A stretch of DNA of 51,060 nt from Rhodospirillales bacterium (GTDB taxonomy: Bacteria; Pseudomonadota; Alphaproteobacteria; Acetobacterales; Acetobacteraceae): positions 1 through 51,060 of the forward strand of contig JAFKLG010000086.1 of NCBI GenBank assembly GCA_017304945.1, read 5' to 3'. Made by a program: the position numbers and the translations under genes. The notes under the pieces are model-generated. The model was not told the origin of the DNA, did no database searches, and saw only the letters and a program-made list of their open reading frames with translations. Position 1 is the stretch's first letter. The number at the start of each line of letters is the position of its first letter. Below, piece by piece: positions 25,352 through 34,333 of this stretch.

Positions 25352-26811
25352 AGAGCCCGCTGCGCCATCTCGCGCCGCGCTGGCCGACTGCCCGCTCGAC
25401 GCCCGCCTCGCCCTGGGCATTCCGCCTCGGGCTTGCCGCGGTGATCGCGCATTTCCTGGTGTCCGTGAACCTGATGTACATGGTGGGCATCGACTACAAC
25501 GCGCCGGGCGGCAACATCTTCGTCAAGCTGCATCCGGGCACGTTCTTCGCGCTCGCCGGCGCCACGCTGGTGCTGTTCGGCGGACGTCACGCGGAGGGAC
25601 TGCGCCGGCTCTATGCGGAGCGGCCGGGGCTTGCGACGTTCCTGACTTTGATGCCGATCCTCGCGGTGTTCTCGGTGATCAGCGTCGGTTTCTCCGGCGT
25701 CGCCGTCTATATCGAGAGCTACATCGCGCCGGGCCTGTTGCTGGTCGCATTGACCGCCGGCACGCCGAAGCAGCGCCGCCTGCTCGCCTATGTGGTGCTG
25801 GGCTTCGCGCTCCTGAACGTCGCGATCAGCGTGGGCGAGAGCCTGAACCAGGCACACATGATCCCGCTGCAGATCGGCGACGCCGACATGGAGAAGCTGC
25901 AGGCCCAGGCCGACGTCGACGAATTCCGCGGCGCCGCGCTGTACGACCATCCGCTGACCGGCGCGATGGTCACCGCGATCGCGCTGTTCATGTTGCTGGG
26001 CATGCAGCTTCCGGGACTGGTGTCGGGAATTGCGTTCGCGGTGCTGCTGATCGGCCTGTTCTCCTTTGGTGGCCGCGCGGCGATGGGCATGTCCGTGGTC
26101 ATGCTCGCGGTGTGCACGGCGGCGACGCTCGCCCGCGGCCTCGTCACCCGGCGGCTGAGCGGCGGCTTCATCGCGGCAATCGTCGCGGGCCTGCTGTTCC
26201 TGCCGCCGCTGGTCGCGTTCGTGCTCACCTCGACCGACATTGGCGCGCGCCTGGTCAGCCATCTCTACTACGACGACAGCGCCGCGGTGCGTCACCAGCA
26301 GTGGGAAGTCCTCGACCACACCAACTTCCGCGACATGATGTTCGGCGTTTCGCCTGACCGCATGATGGAGTTGAAGGCCGAGATCGGCCTGGATGCCGCG
26401 ACGACCGACATCGAGAACTTCTGGCTGATCATGTTCCTCAACCTCGGGGTCATCGGCTTCGGGCTGTACCTGATCGCCTTCTTCGCCTTCATGATCCATC
26501 TCGGCCGCAGCACGAAGCATCCGCTCGGTTGGGTCGTCCTCGTCACCATGATCATCGTCGCTTCCACCAGCAATTCGCTCGGACGCAAATGCTCCGACCT
26601 CGATTTCCTGGTCGCGTGCATGGTCGGACTGAGCGGCTTCGCCGGGGTCTGGCGAACCGTGCCGGCGCGGCTGCGTCCGCGGCTCGCCTTCGCCTCCCCG
26701 CTGCGGCGGCCGTCCAGTATCGGCGCCGAACCCGCGGCAAACCACGCCTTCGGTCTGGGCAAGCCCAGCCGCCGTTCCTCCATGACTCTCGCAGGACTGT
26801 CCCAGCCATGA
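25348..26811 (+). CDS. Polysaccharide polymerase/ligase-like membrane protein (VpsF/Wzy-like)
   Basis: The 487-residue protein has about 10-12 hydrophobic helices and a large periplasmic-type loop (about 295-355, STDIGARLVSHLYYDDSAAVRHQQWEVLDHTNFRDMMFGVSPDRMM). This arrangement, with an H-x-x-W-near-loop as in O-antigen polymerases/ligases, suggests it polymerises repeat units in the periplasm. It resembles proteins named VpsF in other clusters; that family name is recalled, not searched. The cytoplasmic tail is Ser/Arg-rich. ATGA overlaps couple it to the GT26 gene and to the Wzz gene. Confidence 0.7.
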   Translation: MKSPLRHLAPRWPTARSTPASPWAFRLGLAAVIAHFLVSVNLMYMVGIDYNAPGGNIFVKLHPGTFFALAGATLVLFGGRHAEGLRRLYAERPGLATFLTLMPILAVFSVISVGFSGVAVYIESYIAPGLLLVALTAGTPKQRRLLAYVVLGFALLNVAISVGESLNQAHMIPLQIGDADMEKLQAQADVDEFRGAALYDHPLTGAMVTAIALFMLLGMQLPGLVSGIAFAVLLIGLFSFGGRAAMGMSVVMLAVCTAATLARGLVTRRLSGGFIAAIVAGLLFLPPLVAFVLTSTDIGARLVSHLYYDDSAAVRHQQWEVLDHTNFRDMMFGVSPDRMMELKAEIGLDAATTDIENFWLIMFLNLGVIGFGLYLIAFFAFMIHLGRSTKHPLGWVVLVTMIIVASTSNSLGRKCSDLDFLVACMVGLSGFAGVWRTVPARLRPRLAFASPLRRPSSIGAEPAANHAFGLGKPSRRSSMTLAGLSQP

Positions 26812-28319
26812 GCGGATCCACCACGCTTCCCCCCGGCATCATGCTGCGGGACCTGATGCTCAGCTTCCATCACAGCCGGCGGCTGATCTATCTGCTGGTC
26901 GCCTGCGTGATGGTCGGCTCCGTCGCCATCGCGCTGCAGATCGAGCCCAGCTACCAGGCGAAGTCCTCGCTGCTGGTGCTGATGGGCACGGAGCACACCT
27001 ATCGTCCGGCCGCGGGCGAGCAGTTCATGAACAGCGGCGGCGCCGACAAGGAGATCGTGCTTCGTACGGAAGCCGACATCCTCAGCAGCGACGACCTGCA
27101 CCGCGCCGTGATCAAGCAGGTCGGGGTCGACAAGCTCTACCCCAAGATGCTGGAGCCGCCCGGCGAGTTCACCCAGCTCGTCGACGAAGGCAAGGCCTAT
27201 GTCGGTGAGCTGCTCGGCATGCCGCATCTCGCGAAGGGTGCCGGCGATGCCGACCCGATCAGCCGCGCGCTGGTGAAGTTCAACGCCAATCTCGGCGTCG
27301 GCGTGGACCGCAAGTCGAGCGTGATCGGGCTGAGCTTCACGCATACCGACCCGAAGATCGCGGCCGAGGTGCTGCGGATCCTGGAAGACCAGTACTTCGC
27401 GCTGCGCACCAAGCTGTTCAACGACGTGCAGGCCCCGATCGTGCTGCGTCAGCAGCAGGAAGTCGGCGCCCAGCTCGCCGCGGCCGACGATGCGCTCGCG
27501 AAGTTCAAGCAGGAGCATGACATCTCCAGCTACACCGAACGCCGCGCCATCGTGATGAAGCAGCAGGGCGAGCTCGAGACGGAGCTGACCAAGCTCGAGA
27601 GCCGTGCGGCCGAACAGCAGGCGCGCGTCGCGGAGTTGGACAAGCAGCTCGCGGTCGCCACCGGCGGTCGTGCGGATGCGGCGGCCGCGCTGCAGGCGAT
27701 GGTCAACGCGTATCAGAAGCGCCAGCAGGACGCGACGACCACCTATCGCGGCTCCCCGGCGTATGACGAGGCGCGCAACCAGGCGATGGCCCGCCAGACG
27801 GACGTCGCCAGCCTGAAGGCGAAGCACGCGTTCGAGATCCAGACCGAACGGAACAAGGCGGACTCCGACCTGCGGGCCGCGGTCGCCGGGCGTGACGCGG
27901 TGCGCACCCAACTCGCCGCGCTGAAGCAGCAGATCGATCGCCTCGACGGCGAGGAAACCACCCTCCACCAGCTCGAGCGCAACCGCACCGTGCTGGAGGA
28001 CAACTACAAGTCCGTCAGCAAGATCCTGGGCGATCGCACGGTGATCGAGAACGTGGAAGCGAGCCGTGAATCCTCGGTGCGTGTGATCGAGCCGCCGCGG
28101 CCGCCGGCCATGCCGCGCCCGCTGCGCCGCCTGATCGTGATCGGCGGGGCGCTGCTCAGCGTGATCCTGGCGGTGGGCGTGACCCTGATGAGCCACTTCT
28201 TCCGCAGCATCTACCTGCGTCCGGAAGCGCTGGAACTCGACACGGGCCTGCCGGTGCTGGCCAGCGTGCCGGAGACCCGCGCCCTGGCGCGCAGTGCGAT
28301 CCTGATCGGGCCGAACTGA
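26808..28319 (+). CDS. Wzz/GNVR polysaccharide co-polymerase (chain-length determinant)
   Basis: The 503-residue inner-membrane protein has one helix near the N-terminus (about 26-44), a long periplasmic region rich in coiled coil (about 210-420), and a second helix near 443-465. After the latter comes LDTGLPVLASVPE, the pattern that follows the second helix in Wzz-type PCP proteins. It controls chain length and links polymerase to export. It has no fused kinase domain; the partner would be the CpsD-like protein encoded upstream. Coupled to the polymerase gene by ATGA overlap. Confidence 0.87.
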   Translation: MSGSTTLPPGIMLRDLMLSFHHSRRLIYLLVACVMVGSVAIALQIEPSYQAKSSLLVLMGTEHTYRPAAGEQFMNSGGADKEIVLRTEADILSSDDLHRAVIKQVGVDKLYPKMLEPPGEFTQLVDEGKAYVGELLGMPHLAKGAGDADPISRALVKFNANLGVGVDRKSSVIGLSFTHTDPKIAAEVLRILEDQYFALRTKLFNDVQAPIVLRQQQEVGAQLAAADDALAKFKQEHDISSYTERRAIVMKQQGELETELTKLESRAAEQQARVAELDKQLAVATGGRADAAAALQAMVNAYQKRQQDATTTYRGSPAYDEARNQAMARQTDVASLKAKHAFEIQTERNKADSDLRAAVAGRDAVRTQLAALKQQIDRLDGEETTLHQLERNRTVLEDNYKSVSKILGDRTVIENVEASRESSVRVIEPPRPPAMPRPLRRLIVIGGALLSVILAVGVTLMSHFFRSIYLRPEALELDTGLPVLASVPETRALARSAILIGPN

Positions 28320-28329
28320 GGACCGAGCG

Positions 28330-29391
28330 ATGGCCGAACGCCGGACCGAACTCCTCACCGTGCAGGCGCTGCGAGCCATCGCAGCCCTGCTGGTGGTGGC
28401 CTACCACGCGGTGGGTCACTGGGGCGCGCATGTGCGCGGTGAGGAAGCCGATGCCATCTGGGGCAACGGCGCGGCCGGTGTGGACGTGTTCTTCGTGATC
28501 AGCGGCCTCGTCATGGTGATCTCGGCGAGCCGCCTGCACGGACGCGCGATGGCGGGGTGGGTGTTCCTGCGCCATCGGCTCACGCGGATCGTGCCGATGT
28601 ACTGGATCGTGACCACGGCGAAGATCGCCGCCGTGCTGGCCATGCCGGCGCTGGTCGCGCGCACCCATCTCGACACACCTTATGTCATCGGCTCCTACCT
28701 GCTGTTGCCGGTGCACGACGCCAGCGGCCACATCAGCCCGGTGCTGCCGGTCGGCTGGACGCTGACCTACGAGATGATGTTCTACCTGCTGGTCACGCTG
28801 GCGCTGGCGATCCGCGTGCCGCTGCTGCGCATCGCCGTTCCTGCGCTGCTGGCGTTCTCCGCGCTGGCCGTGTTCGCCCAACCCGGCTGGCCGCCGATCG
28901 CCGACTTCGCCAACACGATCGTGTTGGAGTTCCTGGCCGGCGTCCTGATCGGCATGGCGATCCAGCGCGACCGGATCGTGCCCGAACCGCTTGGATGGGT
29001 GTTGCTGCTGGGCGGGTTCGCCGCCCTGCTGCTGATGCCGGTCGGTTCCGGGGTGTTGCGTCCGCTCACCTGGGGCGTCCCGGCCGCGGCGATCGTGCTG
29101 GGCGCGGTCGGACTGGAGCATCGCCTGGCGTCGCGCCTGCCGCGCTGGCTGCTCGCGGCGGGGGATGCGTCCTACTCGACATATCTCACCCACGGCTTCG
29201 TCGTGCCGTTGGTGGGCGTGCTGGTGCTGCGCGCGGGTCTTGCGCCCGCGCCCGCACTCGCCGTGCTGATCGCCGCTAGCGTCGTGTTGAGCGCAGTGGT
29301 TGGCCAGGCAAGCTATATCGTTCTCGAGCGGCCATTGTTGCACCTGTTCCGCCGGCGGCGTGCCGCACCCGCCGTCGTGGTTGCCGGATAA
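28330..29391 (+). CDS. Acyltransferase family 3 membrane protein (OafA/GumF-like)
   Basis: The 353-residue protein has about 10 transmembrane helices and the family motif R-x10-H near the N-terminus (LRAIAALLVVAYHAVGHWG, Arg15 and His26), followed by GVDVFFVISGLVM. Such enzymes acetylate or otherwise acylate sugars at the membrane. In this cluster it likely decorates the repeat unit. It starts 10 bp after the Wzz gene and ends 4 bp before the epimerase gene. Acyl donor and target sugar are unknown. Confidence 0.9.
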   Translation: MAERRTELLTVQALRAIAALLVVAYHAVGHWGAHVRGEEADAIWGNGAAGVDVFFVISGLVMVISASRLHGRAMAGWVFLRHRLTRIVPMYWIVTTAKIAAVLAMPALVARTHLDTPYVIGSYLLLPVHDASGHISPVLPVGWTLTYEMMFYLLVTLALAIRVPLLRIAVPALLAFSALAVFAQPGWPPIADFANTIVLEFLAGVLIGMAIQRDRIVPEPLGWVLLLGGFAALLLMPVGSGVLRPLTWGVPAAAIVLGAVGLEHRLASRLPRWLLAAGDASYSTYLTHGFVVPLVGVLVLRAGLAPAPALAVLIAASVVLSAVVGQASYIVLERPLLHLFRRRRAAPAVVVAG

Positions 29392-29395
29392 ACCC

Positions 29396-30427
29396 ATGCC
29401 AGACACCGTGCAGTTCGCACCGGCCCGCGTCCTTGTCGTCGGGGCGACCGGTTTCATTGGCCATCGACTCGTGCAGGCTCTTGCCCGCGAGCCGTCGCTG
29501 CTTCCGGTCGCCGCATCGCGCCGCGCGGTGCCGATCGCCGGCATCGAGGCCGTCGCCTGCGACGCGACCGACCCCGCGGCGATGACCCGCGCGCTTGCCG
29601 GCATCGATCTCGCGGTGAATTGCGTCGCCGGGAATGATGCCGCGATGGTGACCGCCACGCGCGTGCTGTGCGACGCCGCGCGGCGCAGCGGGCTGCGGCG
29701 TCTCGTGCACCTGTCGAGCATGGCGGTCTATGGCGACGCCACCGGCCTGGTGGACGAGCGCACGCCCGCCACGCCGCCGCTCAGCGGCTACGGTGCCGCG
29801 AAGCAGGAGACCGAACGGCTGGTGCGCGAGTGGGAGCAGGACGGTGGCCGCGCGGCGATCCTGCGGCCGGGCTGCGTCTATGGTCCGGGCAGCGAGCAAT
29901 GGACCGGGCGGATCGCGCGCCTGCTGCGGGCCGGTCGGCTGGGTGATCTCGGGCCGGACGGCGACGGGGTCTGCAACCTGACCTTCATCGACGACCTGGT
30001 CGCGGCCATCATCACGTGCCTGACGCGCGATGAAGCGGTCGGCGAGACCTTCAACATCGCGATGGCCGATCCGCCGGACTGGAATGCGTATCTCGTGCGC
30101 TTCGCGCGGGCGCTGGGCGCCACGCCGATCAACCGGCTGTCCGGCCGGCAGTTGCGGCTGGAGAGCAAGCTCGCGGCCCCGGCGCTGAAGCTGGCAGCGA
30201 TCGGCACGCGCGTCGCCCGCCTGTCGGTGCGGATGCCCGATGCGATCACACCGTCGCTGGCGGGCTTGATGCGGCAGGACATCCGTCTCGATGTGAACAA
30301 GGCCGCGCACCTTCTCGGTCTGGGCGAGACCAGTCTCGATTGGGGGATTGCCGCGTCGGTCCGCTGGGTCGACGGCAAGCGCGGCGGCAACACTGCAGAC
30401 ACGCTGATGGAGACCCGGGCGTCATGA
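29396..30427 (+). CDS. NAD-dependent epimerase/dehydratase (extended SDR)
   Basis: The 343-residue protein has the nucleotide-binding motif VLVVGATGFIGHRL (G16-G22) and the catalytic pattern LVHLSSMAVYG plus YGAAK (Tyr132, Lys136). It belongs to the extended short-chain dehydrogenases that epimerise, dehydrate or reduce nucleotide sugars. It probably makes or modifies an activated sugar for this polysaccharide. The exact reaction cannot be told. It overlaps the next glycosyltransferase by ATGA. Confidence 0.87.
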   Translation: MPDTVQFAPARVLVVGATGFIGHRLVQALAREPSLLPVAASRRAVPIAGIEAVACDATDPAAMTRALAGIDLAVNCVAGNDAAMVTATRVLCDAARRSGLRRLVHLSSMAVYGDATGLVDERTPATPPLSGYGAAKQETERLVREWEQDGGRAAILRPGCVYGPGSEQWTGRIARLLRAGRLGDLGPDGDGVCNLTFIDDLVAAIITCLTRDEAVGETFNIAMADPPDWNAYLVRFARALGATPINRLSGRQLRLESKLAAPALKLAAIGTRVARLSVRMPDAITPSLAGLMRQDIRLDVNKAAHLLGLGETSLDWGIAASVRWVDGKRGGNTADTLMETRAS

Positions 30428-31575
30428 GCCGGTCCGACGACGCACGCCGTACCGTCTACCTCACCTGCCCGTACGGGCAGGTCGGCGGTGGCATGGGCAG
30501 CATCATGCAGTACCTGTCCGAGCTGGGGACGGATCCGAGCGGTCGGTTCCGGCTGGAGCGGCTGGAGTCGCGCGGCGGCGGATCGCTGGCGCTGTCGCCG
30601 CTGTTCCTCGCCTGGGCGGCGCTGCGCATCTTCGTGCTGTCGGCGCGCGGGCGGCTGGCCGTCGTGCACCTGAATCTGGCCGAACGCGGCAGCGTCTATC
30701 GCAAGGGCTTCCTGCTGTACGCGGCGCGGCTTGCCGGCGTGAAGGTGCTGCTGCATCTCCATGCGGCCCAGATCATCGCCTTTCATGAGACCTTGCCGCG
30801 GCCGGGGCGTGCCCTGCTGCGCGGCATGTTCCGCTCCGCCGATCATGTCGTCGTGCTGGGCGACCTGTGGCGGCGCTGGGTGAGCGAGACGTTTGGCGTC
30901 CCGCCGCAGGCGATCAGCGTGGTGAACAACGGCGTGCCCGCCACGCCGCTGCCGCGCGTGCCGCGCCCCGCGGGCGCCGCGTTCCGCCTGCTGTTCCTAG
31001 GCAACCTGCTCGAGCGCAAGGGCATCGTCGACTTGCTGCACGCGCTGGCGCGCCCCGAGGCGCAAGCCGCCGATATCTGCCTTACCGTCGCCGGCGGCGG
31101 CGCGGTCGACACCTATCGTGCGATGGCGACGGAACTGGGCATCGCGCATCGGGTGCGCTTCACCGGATGGCTGGACCAGGCGACCGCCCGCAAGCATGTC
31201 ACCGAGGCCGACGCGCTGATTCTTCCCGCCTACGACGAGGGTCTGCCGCTGGTGATCCTCGAGGCGATGGCGACCGGCGTGCCGGTGATCTGCACCCCGG
31301 TGGGCGCGATTCCCGAGGTGTTCACCGACCGTGAGACGGCGCTGTTCGTCACCCCGGGTGATCGCGTCGGGATCGCGGCCGCGGTGATCGAGCTCAGCCA
31401 GGACGAGGCGCTGCAGGCGCATCTCTCCGAACAGGGCCTCGCGATGTATCACCGGCAGTTCACGATGCAGGCCTTCGCGACGCGGATCGCGGCGCTCTAC
31501 GCGATGCTCGCGCGGCCGTCCCCCGGCGCCATCGCGCCGGTGCCCGCGATGGCGGAGGTCCGCGATGATCGGTGA
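30424..31575 (+). CDS. Family 4 glycosyltransferase
   Basis: The 383-residue GT-B protein starts with VYLTCPYGQVGGGMGSIMQYLSEL, an acceptor-domain glycine loop. The C-terminal donor domain contains RLLFLGNLLERKGIVDLLHAL, LTVAGGGAVDTYRAMA and the E-x7-E motif in YDEGLPLVILEAMATGVPVICTPVGAIPEV. It likely adds another sugar to the repeat unit. The C-terminal 15 residues are Pro/Ala-rich. It overlaps the epimerase gene by 4 bp and the oxidoreductase gene by 11 bp, so all three are coupled. Confidence 0.88.
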   Translation: MSRSDDARRTVYLTCPYGQVGGGMGSIMQYLSELGTDPSGRFRLERLESRGGGSLALSPLFLAWAALRIFVLSARGRLAVVHLNLAERGSVYRKGFLLYAARLAGVKVLLHLHAAQIIAFHETLPRPGRALLRGMFRSADHVVVLGDLWRRWVSETFGVPPQAISVVNNGVPATPLPRVPRPAGAAFRLLFLGNLLERKGIVDLLHALARPEAQAADICLTVAGGGAVDTYRAMATELGIAHRVRFTGWLDQATARKHVTEADALILPAYDEGLPLVILEAMATGVPVICTPVGAIPEVFTDRETALFVTPGDRVGIAAAVIELSQDEALQAHLSEQGLAMYHRQFTMQAFATRIAALYAMLARPSPGAIAPVPAMAEVRDDR

Positions 31576-33271
31576 CGCCCGCCGCATCGTTCGCGATACC
31601 GTCCTGACCGCGGAGATCTGCGTGATCGGCGGTGGCGCGGCCGGGATCACGCTGGCGCTCGCACTGCGCAACAGCGGACTGCGCGTGCTGCTGCTCGAGT
31701 CCGGCGGACTCCAGGAGCACGCGCCGACCCAGGCCCTGTACGAGGGCGAGGTCGAGGACGAGCTGCTGCACAGCCCGACCGACAAGTATCGCCAGCGGCG
31801 CTTCGGCGGATCGACCACGATCTGGGGCGGCCGCTGCGTTCCGTTCGATCCGATCGACTTCGACGCGCGCCCCTGGATTCCGAACAGCGGTTGGCCGATC
31901 GCCTACGACACCGTGGCGCGCTGGTATCCGGCCGCGAACGAACTCGTCGAGGCAGGCGCCTTCGATTACGACGCACGCACCGCCCGGAACGGCGGCATGC
32001 AGCCGATGATCGAGGGCTTCGCGCCGCAGGAATTCGACGTCGATCGCATCGAGCGGTTCAGTTGCCCGACCGACTTCGCCGGCCGCTATCGCCATCGGCT
32101 CGAGCGCGCGGAGTCGATCCGCGTCCTGCTGCATGCCAACGTGACGAAGCTCCAGGCCGCGCGCGACGGCGGACGCATCAGCCATGCGGAGGTCCGCACC
32201 CTGGATGGCGGCCAGTTCCGCGTGCAGGCGGACCAGTTCGTGGTGGCGACCGGCGGGCTGGAGACGCCGCGCCTGCTGCTCGCCTCCAACGACGTGCACG
32301 CGGACGGCATCGGCAACGCCCACGATCTGCTCGGCCGCACCTACATGTGCCACGTCGCCGGCACGCTCGGGACGCTGCGGCTGAACGATGCGAAGGTCTG
32401 GCACGGCTACGACCGCGCGGAGGACGGCACCTATTGCCGCCGGCGCATCGCGCTGACCGAGGAAGCGCAGCACGCGCACGGGCTGGGCAACCTGGTGTTC
32501 CGCCTGCACCACCCGCGCATTCCCGATCCGGCGCATCGCACCGGAGCGCTGTCCGCGATCTATCTCGCGAAGCACCTGATCAGCTACGAGTACGGCAAGC
32601 GCCTCACCGGGGACGGGCCGACCAACGCGCGCACCTGGCTGCGCCATGTCGGCAACCTGGTGACGGATCCCTTCGGCGCCGCCGACTTCCTCACGCATTG
32701 GGTCCGCCATCGCACCCTGGCCGCGCGCAAGTTCCCGTCCGTGATCATCCGGCCGCGCGCCAACCTGTTCAGCCTCGACTTCCACGGCGAGCAGGTGCCG
32801 CTGCCGGAAAGCCGCGTCCACCTGGCCGCCGCGACCGACCCGTTCGGCATGCCGCGCATCCGCGTCGACTGGCGCTACAGCCCGCTCGACGTGCGCACGG
32901 TCGCCACCGGCTTCGCATTGTTGCGGCAGGAGGTCGCGGAGTCCGGCATCGGCAGCCTCAGCCTCGACCCGCACGAAGCCGATATCGAGGCGATGGTGCG
33001 GCGTGACGGCGCCTATGGCGGCCACCACATCGGCACCGCGCGCATGGGCGACAGCGAAGCGACCGGCGTGGTGGACGGCAACGGCCGCGTGTTCGGGGTC
33101 AACAATCTGTTCCTTGCCGGCAGCGCGATCTTCCCGACATCCAGCCAGGCCAACCCGACGCTCACGATCGTGGCCCTCGCACTGCGCCTCGCCGCGCATC
33201 TGCAGAGCCGCGCGACGACGCCGGTCGACCTCACGACCCGACCTGCAACCCTGGTGGAGAGCGGCGCATGA
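31565..33271 (+). CDS. GMC-family FAD-dependent oxidoreductase
   Basis: The 568-residue flavoprotein has the N-terminal FAD motif ICVIGGGAAGITLAL (GGGAAG at 22-27) with LLLESGG. The substrate-side segment is RRFGGSTTIWGGRCVPFDPIDF. The C-terminal GMC domain contains GGHHIGTARMG and NNLFLAGSAIFPTSSQANPTLTIVALALRLA. Such enzymes oxidise alcohols, sugars or cyclitols to aldehydes or ketones. No signal peptide is visible, so it may act on a cytoplasmic precursor. It is embedded between a glycosyltransferase and a membrane hydroxylase by overlaps, which is unusual for a polysaccharide cluster. Confidence 0.88.
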   Translation: MIGDARRIVRDTVLTAEICVIGGGAAGITLALALRNSGLRVLLLESGGLQEHAPTQALYEGEVEDELLHSPTDKYRQRRFGGSTTIWGGRCVPFDPIDFDARPWIPNSGWPIAYDTVARWYPAANELVEAGAFDYDARTARNGGMQPMIEGFAPQEFDVDRIERFSCPTDFAGRYRHRLERAESIRVLLHANVTKLQAARDGGRISHAEVRTLDGGQFRVQADQFVVATGGLETPRLLLASNDVHADGIGNAHDLLGRTYMCHVAGTLGTLRLNDAKVWHGYDRAEDGTYCRRRIALTEEAQHAHGLGNLVFRLHHPRIPDPAHRTGALSAIYLAKHLISYEYGKRLTGDGPTNARTWLRHVGNLVTDPFGAADFLTHWVRHRTLAARKFPSVIIRPRANLFSLDFHGEQVPLPESRVHLAAATDPFGMPRIRVDWRYSPLDVRTVATGFALLRQEVAESGIGSLSLDPHEADIEAMVRRDGAYGGHHIGTARMGDSEATGVVDGNGRVFGVNNLFLAGSAIFPTSSQANPTLTIVALALRLAAHLQSRATTPVDLTTRPATLVESGA

Positions 33272-34323
33272 GCCTGTCGGCGCTGACCACGAGCGACTTC
33301 TGGGTGCGCATCGCGGACCGCGCCTGGGACAAGCTGTCGGGCGAGGAAGGCCTGACGATGCTGCTGATCTGGTGCACCGTGCTGGTGGCCGGCATCGTCA
33401 CCTATCTCAAGATCACGCCCGAGGCTCGGTCGGTGCGCGGCTTCATCAGCCACGTCTTCCCGCGCGAGATCTTCACCAACCGCTACGCCCGGGTCGACTT
33501 CCTGTTCTGGCTGTCGCGCAAGCTCGTGCTGCCGATCTTCGTCGTGCCGCTGATCTTCTCCACCGTCACCGCCGGCCACGCGATGTACTGGCTGCTGAGC
33601 CAGCTTCTTGGTGCGCCCACGCATGCGCCGGGGCAGGCAGGCCCGTTCGTGCTGTGTCTGTTCACGCTGACGATGCTGCTCGCCTACGACCTGTCCTACT
33701 ACATCTACCACTACGCCCAGCACAAAGTCCCGATGCTGTGGGAGCTGCACAAGGTCCACCATTCCGCCGAGATCATGATCGGCGTCACCAAGGACCGCGT
33801 GCACCCGCTCGACGAGCTGATGAACCACTGGTGGGACGGCGTCATCCCCGGCCTGTGCTACGGCGTGTGGCTGTTCTTCGTGCTCGATCCGGTGGAAGTG
33901 ACCGTGTTCGGGCTGAACGTGTACCTTCTCCGGAACGTCATCCTGATGATGGATTTCGTCCGGCATACGCACCTGAAGCTCAGCTATGGCCGCACGCTCG
34001 ACGCGGTCTTCCTCTCACCGCACTACCACCAGCTGCATCACAGCAGCCAGGAGCCGCATCTCGACAAGAATTTCGGTCTCGCGCTGTCGATCTGGGATCG
34101 CATGTTCGGGACCCTCGTGCATCCAAAGCCGAACGAAAGCTTCGTCTTCGGCCTCACCCATGACGAACACCTCGAATACCAGACGGTCTATCGGCTGCAC
34201 GTCCTGCCGCTGCAGAAGATGGCCCGTCGTGTCCAAGCCGCCGCACGCCGCCAGTTGAACCGCCGGCGTGCCCGTTCCGCTGCGTTGCCGCCCTCCGCCC
34301 CCGCTTCCGAGTCGAACGCGTAG
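33268..34323 (+). CDS. Sterol desaturase / fatty acid hydroxylase superfamily membrane protein
   Basis: The 351-residue membrane protein has about four to five hydrophobic helices and the three histidine boxes of di-iron membrane oxygenases: HYAQH (148-152), HKVHH (161-165) and HYHQLHH (252-258), plus RHTH (232-235). The family hydroxylates or desaturates lipids (sterols, fatty acids, carotenoids, ether lipids). Here it likely oxidises a lipid or lipid-linked intermediate connected with the polysaccharide. It is coupled by ATGA overlap to the GMC oxidoreductase, suggesting consecutive oxidation steps (inference). The Arg/Ala-rich tail is not conserved-looking. Confidence 0.85.
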   Translation: MSLSALTTSDFWVRIADRAWDKLSGEEGLTMLLIWCTVLVAGIVTYLKITPEARSVRGFISHVFPREIFTNRYARVDFLFWLSRKLVLPIFVVPLIFSTVTAGHAMYWLLSQLLGAPTHAPGQAGPFVLCLFTLTMLLAYDLSYYIYHYAQHKVPMLWELHKVHHSAEIMIGVTKDRVHPLDELMNHWWDGVIPGLCYGVWLFFVLDPVEVTVFGLNVYLLRNVILMMDFVRHTHLKLSYGRTLDAVFLSPHYHQLHHSSQEPHLDKNFGLALSIWDRMFGTLVHPKPNESFVFGLTHDEHLEYQTVYRLHVLPLQKMARRVQAAARRQLNRRRARSAALPPSAPASESNA

Positions 34324-34333
34324 GAGCACGTCC

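Noticed and set aside
26292..28379. A 695-codon minus-strand frame over the Wzz gene
   Set aside because: Antisense shadow of a gene with clear membrane and coiled-coil structure on the plus strand.
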